Of a stretch of 64,000 bases of DNA, positions 58,684-64,000 are shown in pieces. The notes beneath the pieces are model-generated. The model had not been told where the DNA came from. It did no database searches and saw only the letters and a program-made list of their open reading frames with translations. This stretch comes from Archivesica marissinica (lineage: Eukaryota; Mollusca; Bivalvia; Venerida; Vesicomyidae). The translations under genes were made by a program, and so were the position numbers. The number at the start of each line of letters is the position of its first letter. Positions within the stretch are counted from its first letter, which is position 1. Where the stretch lies: assembly GCA_014843695.1 (NCBI GenBank), contig CM026403.1:8075728-8139727 (forward strand). Direction: 5' to 3'.

Positions 58684-60488
58684 TAGGGTTTTCTCTAGAG
58701 CGGAATGGCAGGGCGCCGCGCCCTGCCCCTTTTTAGCCCCGCCCTTTATGCCCGCCCTTTTGCCCGATTTGTTCCGCCCTGCTGCCCAAACTAGAACCAC
58801 GACTCTTTGATCATGCTTAATTAGCTGTCAATCATCGTAAGGTAGGTTAACGGTCAACCGTATATTAGCCGATACGTGTGATCTGTTTAATTTATCAATA
58901 ATTAGTATATACTGTACACAACAGCTGGGGGCATAATTATGCCGATACCATAAGAAATCGATTTATCAATGGATTAATTGGTGATAATTGGATGACTGCA
59001 ACTGTTAAAAAAAAGAAGAAGTAGGGCCTATGATTGTAACACCTAGTATTTCGAGAATTAGTTTTAACGTAATTACCATTGAATGTAGACATATTCAAAA
59101 CGTAGATGCAAGACATGTTACTTAAAATAGAACTGGTTTCGCGCATTTCCGCCCTTTTCCGTTAGTCAATTGAACTACACGCTCCGAAAAGTCCCGAAAG
59201 TTACCTCATTTACGATCGGAACGAACCGGGCTGAGTGCGCGCGCAAGATGACGAAGAGTTGTCGTTATTTCAAAGGAAAATAGACTGACAAGGGAAACAA
59301 CTCATTTAGCGACAATCACCTTAGACCACTGTACTCTGTTTTCTATTTGGTGAATTTGAAAAAAAACGTAAAATCTTTATCTCAACCAGCCGATCAGAAT
59401 ATAGTATCAACCACGCATAAAGAACGCCTTCATCACTTGCTCAGCCCAGGGTTATGGTCAAAACGCGTGGTTGATGTCATTATTCAGTTGGGTGGTTGAG
59501 AAAAAAGGCTTGCCGAAAAAGAAAAAAAACGATCCGAAAATGAAAGTCATCCGGGAAAAAAGCAGTCAAAAGTCATTCCACTAACAATATGCACAAGAGG
59601 AATGTAGTGATTATCAAAACAAACCAGGTACAGTTAATTATGGGACATAGGGCTATTTACAGTACGAACAGAATTATTTGGGATTTCCGAAATGGACATC
59701 AAAATACCGAAATGGACTATTTATACAAGCTTCATCATATTGATTTCGTTCTGAATTGTGCTTTTCAAACCCGCTTTCAATTTAGCCATTGGGCAACGTT
59801 TTACAGCAAATTACTTTAGCATTTGAGCAAACTTTCTATCAGGTTTGGTCTGAAAACTCTTGTTAAAATATGCATAAGCAGCCTCTCATAATAAAGAATG
59901 TAGTTATCTTCTTCTTCTTCTTGGTGATTTCGGCACTCCCTCAATATTGAGGATTATGTGTTGTCGCTGGTGAATTTTGAGATGATGATATTTACAATGA
60001 TTAATTAACAAATAAGTGAATGTCCAAAGACAAATATACTACAGTGATTGTTTAAGATTTTGTACATAGAGTGAATGCTTTAGATCATGGTTGGGAGGGC
60101 ATTTACGGGGATAAGTGCTTTAAAGCCATCAATTGTTATTGCTTCATGTGCAGCAAGGGGTAACAAGTTCCATTGGATGACGGTTCTTGGATAAAAAGAG
60201 AATTTGTATGAATCTTTGTTGACAGGGATGTGTTTATAACAATATGGGTTTGTGTGTCTGGTTATGTTGTCTACGGGTATCAAAAGGTTTATGGGAATGT
60301 TTACAGCTACTATTTGGTGTATTATTTTATAATAAAATACATGTTTTGATGTTTTCTCGGTGGGGGTGGGGTGACGGCCCGGCCCCACCGCCCTCTTGCG
60401 GCTAAAAATCCACCCTGCCCTTTTTCTGGCCCACCCTGCCCCTTTTCTGACCCACCCTGCCCTTTTTACCACTCTAGAATAAACCCTA
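58684..60488. mobile_element. Putative 1.8-kb TIR element containing a LINE fragment
   Basis: Left end TAGGGTTTTCTCTAGAGCGG, right-end complement TAGGGTTTATTCTAGAGTGG (17 of 20 identical). ATCTTAC flanks both sides (58677-58683 and 60489-60495), a 7-bp duplication, perhaps 8 with a mismatch. Just inside each end are C-rich runs of CCCTGCCC and CTTTTT. No transposase frame was found; a minus-strand LINE tail occupies the right part. Superfamily unknown; hAT-like or other 7-8 bp TSD groups fit. Confidence 0.65.
59905..60355 (-). mobile_element. Non-LTR retrotransposon (LINE) 3' fragment
   Basis: The minus strand encodes the extreme C-terminus of a reverse-transcriptase protein: NITRHTNPYCYK, then DSYKFSFYPRTVIQWNLLP, then a short tail to the stop at 60080. 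The FxPRTxxxWNxLP signature near the end is typical of animal LINE ORF2 proteins. The 3' end is a (GAA)n-type tail (CTTCTTCTTCTTCTTGG on + at about 59910). The rest of the element, including the catalytic domain, is absent, so it is dead on arrival. Confidence 0.75.
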
Positions 60489-60670
60489 ATCTTACTCTAA
60501 GTCCCATATGTGTCGTACTTATTCCGGATTTTGTCAGTGTTTATATATTTACGAGATTTGGTCATTTTCTTCACTCTAAGTCATGATTTTTCCCTGGAAT
60601 TTCTCTGGATTTTTTAACTGCGTCCTATATATAGACAATTACGGTAACATTTTTTAAATGTTATATCCAG

Positions 60671-60876
60671 GTTGCCAGTGATTGTACATCGGTGTATGTG
60701 GATGGGGCGGAGAGTCGTGGTTCTCACAATGTCACCATCATCGCCAAGAATGGACAGACAACGGCATTCATTGACGTCACTGTCTGGGTACCAGAAGATC
60801 GCTTGGATATCCAGCTCTCCGATACCAAACTGAGCCGGGTGAAAAACTGGAGAGTGCCTGGTACCGAGAACAAACG
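60671..60876 (+). CDS. TMEM132-family protein, internal exon (third seen)
   Basis: 206-bp exon between TTATATCCAG and GTAAGTGA. It starts on a codon border and ends two bases into an Arg codon. It reads VASDCTSVYVDG, then SHNVTIIAKNG with an N-glycosylation sequon (NVT), then DVTVWVPEDRLDIQLSDTKL and RVKNWRVPG..NKR. The VTVWVP, then SDTxLxxxKxWRVP, then NKR run is a strongly diagnostic TMEM132 signature, and is the main reason for the family call. The following exon is not in the window. A 35-bp minisatellite starts about 41 bp after the donor. Confidence 0.92.
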
Positions 60877-60917
60877 GTAAGTGATACAAGTACATGATAA
60901 TAATAACACATTTATTA

Positions 60918-61741
60918 AGCCCAGTTTTGAATAGCGGCATCACAGGGTAAGCCCAGTTTTGAATAGAGGCATCACAGCTGGGTAAGCCCAGTTTTGAATA
61001 GAGGCCTCACAGCTGGGTAAGCCCAGTTTTGAATAGAGGCATCACAGCTGGGTAAGCCCAGTTTTGAATAGAGGCCTCACAGCTGTGTAAGCCCAGTTTT
61101 GAATAGCGACATCACAGCTGGGTAGGCCCAGTTTTGAATAGAGGCCTCACAGCTGGGTAAGCCCAGTTTTGAATAGAGGCCTCACAGCTGAGTACGCCCA
61201 GTTTTGAATAGAGGCATCACAGCTGAGTATGCCCAGTTTTGAATAGAGGCATCACAGCTGAGTACGCCCAGTTTTGAATAGAGGCCTCACAGCTGGGTAA
61301 GCCCAGTTTTGAATAGAGGCATCACAGCTAGGTAAGCCCAGTTTTGAATAGAGGCATCACAGCTGAGTATGCCCAGTTTTGAATAGAGGCATCACAGCTG
61401 AGTACGCCCAGTTTTGAATAGAGGCCTCACAGCTGAGTATGCCCAGTTTTGAATATAGGCATCACAGCTGAGTACACCCAGTTTTGAATATAGGCATCAC
61501 AGCTGAGTACGCCCATTTTTGAATATAGACATCACAGCTGAGTACGCCCAGTTTTGAATATAGGCATCACAGCTGAGTATGCCCAGTTTTGAATATAGGC
61601 ATCACAGCTGAGTACGCCCAGTTTTGAATATAGGCATCACAGCTGAGTACGCCCAGTTTTGAATATAGGCATCACAGCTGAGTACGCCCAGTTTTGAATA
61701 TAGGCATCACAGCTGAGTACGCCCAGTTTTGAATAGAGGCA
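60918..61741. repeat. 35-bp minisatellite, about 24 units, just after TMEM132-like exon
   Basis: Unit GCCCAGTTTTGAATAGAGGC followed by ATCACAGCTGGGTAA. Left units carry GGGTAAGCCCAG, right units GAGTACGCCCAG and ATATAGGC. One further unit is stranded at 62033-62080 beyond a 287-bp interruption. Confidence 0.96.
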
Positions 61742-62028
61742 TTTTTTTTTGTTGCTGACAGAACCCGTGTCCTAGTATGGAAATGTGACCTGCTATGGCC
61801 AATGTCTGTGGCAATTTTTGCAAAGTATACATGCATGCAGCTTAAAGTTGTGTTTATTTGAAGAACAATATAAAGACTCGGGATAGGCGTTATATTTAGA
61901 CAGCTTTGTACAAAATTGTTTCAGATAGGGCCATTTTACTGATCGATGCGAAATCTGACATCCCACAGAGTAGAATCCCTGTACTTAAATATATATACTA
62001 GTACCCCCAAACGTGCCGAATCCCTGTG
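61742..62028. other. 287-bp unrelated segment interrupting the 35-bp array
   Basis: Begins with nine T and ends at TCCCTGTG before array sequence resumes. The T-run could be a reversed poly-A of a retroposed piece, but no target duplication is seen. GAATCCCTGT occurs twice near its right end. Confidence 0.5.
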
Positions 62029-62144
62029 AGCTGAGTATGCCCAGTTTTGAATAGAGGCATCACAGCTGGGTAAGCGAAGTTTTCCCGTTTATCCACTGTA
62101 TTAACAATATATATATATAGGTTCTTACATGAGTGGTGACGGAT

Positions 62145-62330
62145 CTGTAGTCCAGTGGTCTGACCCTAATAAAATTAACAGTCTTTCAGATGGGACTTTA
62201 ATCCGAGGTCTCGTGTCGATGCTTTACGGAGAATCTGTATCATTGCACTAGCCTCCAAAAATCTAAAATGACTATTCTCTTCAGGAAGTGTTGCTCATAT
62301 GGACAACCGATAAATAAGCGTAAAACACAC
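62145..62330 (+). mobile_element. SINE-D copy with internal deletions
   Basis: Head GACGGATCTGTAGTCCAGTG joins directly to TCTGACCCTAATAAAATTAA, skipping most of the tRNA-like region; a second gap removes CACCGTGCACG. Confidence 0.78.
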
Positions 62331-62362
62331 ACCGTCCATTGCATTTAATTAAAGCTACCATC

Positions 62363-62512
62363 CTACAGATCTCGTGTCGCTGCTGTACACCGTGCACGTA
62401 AAAAGAACCAGAAGAGACTTTGAAATGGGTCTCGGTCTATATCATTGCACTATCCTCCAACATTCTAAAATGACAACCGGTAGCGACGATAAATAAATGT
62501 AAAACACACACA
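62363..62512 (+). mobile_element. SINE-D second partial copy
   Basis: From TCTCGTGTCGCTGCTGTACA to CGATAAATAAATGTAAAACA. Close to, but separate from, the copy at 62145. Confidence 0.75.
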
Positions 62513-62710
62513 GTGGTGATTTCATGCTATAATTGATGAGTTTTGGAATTTTGCTATTAAACGGCACAATGATATGACTCGTAATCACTATATTCCGCTA
62601 GTTCTCTGTATTATGCCTACGTATTAACAGAATAGATATACAGGGCTTATACTTACTTGAACCCATCAATAAAAGTAAATGATGCGTTATAACCAGGTTC
62701 ATAGTAAAGA

Positions 62711-63475
62711 CATTAACAATCGTATACTATACTACATATAGTATATGGACGGACAAAATAAAGTAACTATTTATTGCTAATTAACAATCGTATACTATAC
62801 TACATATAGTATATGGACGGACAAAATAAAGTAACTATTTATTGCTAATTAACAATCGTATACTATACTACATATAGTATATGGACGGACAAAATAAAGT
62901 AACTATTTATTGCTAATTAACAATCGTATACTATACTACATATAGTATTTGTATGAACAAAATAAAGTAACTATTTATTGCTAATTAACAATTATATACT
63001 ATACTACATATAGTATTTGGACGGACAAAATAAAGTAACTATTTATTGCTAATTAACAATCGTATACTATACTACATATAGTATATGGACGGACAAAATA
63101 AAGTAACTATTGTTGTTAATTATGTTATGTTATGTTATATTTCTGGTTTTACGCCTGCATCAGCACCATTTTGGGCTATATCGCCGGCGGGCAGTTTACT
63201 TAACAACACCTTTCCTGGGCAGGCTCCAGCGGTTAACCAGTACTTGGGTGCACCAACCTCTGTAAGAAACTGCCAACTTTTTCATATAAATGAGACACGA
63301 CCTGAGCGGGGCTCGAACCCGTGACCATCAGTGATGATAGGTTACAGTGGTATACAAGTCAGCGACCTTAACCACTCGACCACGGAGGCGGACACATTTT
63401 GTTGTTAATTAACAATCGTATACTATACTACATATAGTATATGGATGAACAAAATAAAGTAAATATTGTTGCTAA
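62711..63475. repeat. 68-bp tandem repeat, about 7 units, split by a SINE
   Basis: Unit CAATCGTATACTATACTACA, TATAGTATATGGACGGACAA, AATAAAGTAACTATTTATTG. It contains the palindrome-like TATACTATACTACATATAGT. The last unit is interrupted by the SINE at 63123-63398 and resumes at 63412. Confidence 0.95.
63123..63398 (-). mobile_element. SINE-C, full length, with 13-bp TSD
   Basis: Minus orientation. The head complement reads AACCACTCGACCACGGAGGC (A box) and GGGGCTCGAACCCGTGACC (B box). The 3' tail is a short (TGTTA)n on the + strand (TGTTATGTTATGTTATAT). Perfect TTGTTGTTAATTA duplications at 63110-63122 and 63399-63411. Confidence 0.93.
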
Positions 63476-64000
63476 GAACTTGTGGACACCAGTTTGCATT
63501 TCTTTGCATTGGCATGTTCTGAATTCACATGTGTGAAATGAATCCAGTAATAAAGTATGATTAAACTAAAGTATAGCAGATAAGGGTACATGCCAAGCAC
63601 ACACATTGCATTTAAATGTGGCAGAATTACAAATACTCACATTCACAGATTTACGAGAGATGCGGGGAAAACATTGATTTTGTACATTTTTGTTTGTCCT
63701 TATGTCCACACCCATAGAATTGTACTTATGTGGCTAAGAGAACAACAATAGGTTTATTGTCTAGTCATTTAGGGTTAGGGGTTATGTGGTTATAAATTCA
63801 GTTTATGTTGCTATAGAGATCAAAGGAATAGCCATTTAATATACAATTAAACTTTAATATTACAATATACACACAAATGGATACTTAACTTGGCTAGGAG
63901 AGCAATTTATCTATTGTCTAGTGATCTAGGGTTAGCTCTTATATGTATGAAGGCTATTGTACGGTTATTTGAACAAAAAAAAGAACAATATCTACTACAA
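63476..64000. other. Intronic stretch with a weak duplication
   Basis: GTCTAGTGATCTAGGGTTAG near 63918 echoes GTCTAGTCATTTAGGGTTAG near 63759, about 159 bp apart. No exon recognised. Confidence 0.45.

Noticed and set aside
60371..60586. Pro-rich + frame (PPCPFSGPPCPF)
   Set aside because: It is the C-rich end of the 1.8-kb TIR element, with the opposite strand equally open.
63760..63785. Telomere-like TTAGGG
   Set aside because: Only one or two copies of TTAGGG occur; there is no array.

Overview
This is eukaryotic DNA, best read as intronic sequence of an invertebrate animal. A lophotrochozoan (mollusc-like) genome is my guess from the style of tRNA-derived SINEs and MITEs, but nothing in the window proves the phylum. 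There are no operons and almost no dense coding sequence. The only host gene I can support is a TMEM132-family gene on the + strand. It is seen as three internal exons (27358-27556, 57869-58012, 60671-60876) with GT-AG borders and compatible phases. The intron between the first two is about 30.3 kb and the next is about 2.7 kb. The window does not reach the gene's previous or next exon, so at least 27 kb on the left and 3 kb on the right are also intron.

About 40% of the window (roughly 25 kb by my tally) is tandem repeat: some 30 separate minisatellite families, many with 32-40 bp units. The largest are the 34-bp array at 8.0-11.9 kb, the 19/24-bp array at 22.0-24.5 kb and the 28-bp array at 4.6-6.9 kb. 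Several show higher-order duplications (1065, 684, 383 and 120/240 bp). All very long open frames over these arrays are by-products of stop-free repeat units and are not called as genes.

The rest is mostly transposon debris. I distinguish: a TTAA-flanked palindromic MITE of about 235 bp (MITE-1, eight copies); a second TTAA MITE (MITE-2, two copies); a TA-flanked MITE of about 182 bp beginning TACAGTCAAACCTGT (TA-MITE, seven copies or fragments plus two arrays that seem to come from it); a pair of MITEs of about 280 bp with TIR ATACTCGCCTATAAG; a hairpin-bearing MITE-3 pair; five tRNA-derived SINE families (A-E), several with perfect 9-13 bp target-site duplications; a LINE 3' fragment; a 1.8-kb TIR element around that LINE fragment; and a nearly complete hAT transposon (51509-54557). 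The hAT transposase is broken by one extra G in a G-run.

These layers interact. MITEs are nested at TTAA sites, SINEs sit inside minisatellites, the hAT sits at the edge of a minisatellite, and several minisatellites appear to have grown out of MITE or dispersed-repeat sequence. The clearest case is 37.6-38.9 kb, where about 47 bp of a MITE end is amplified about 24 times. All three TMEM132 exons have a repeat within about 70 bp of at least one splice site. I found no prokaryote-like system, no CRISPR array and no functional RNA gene. Letters for repeat families are local labels of mine, not database names.
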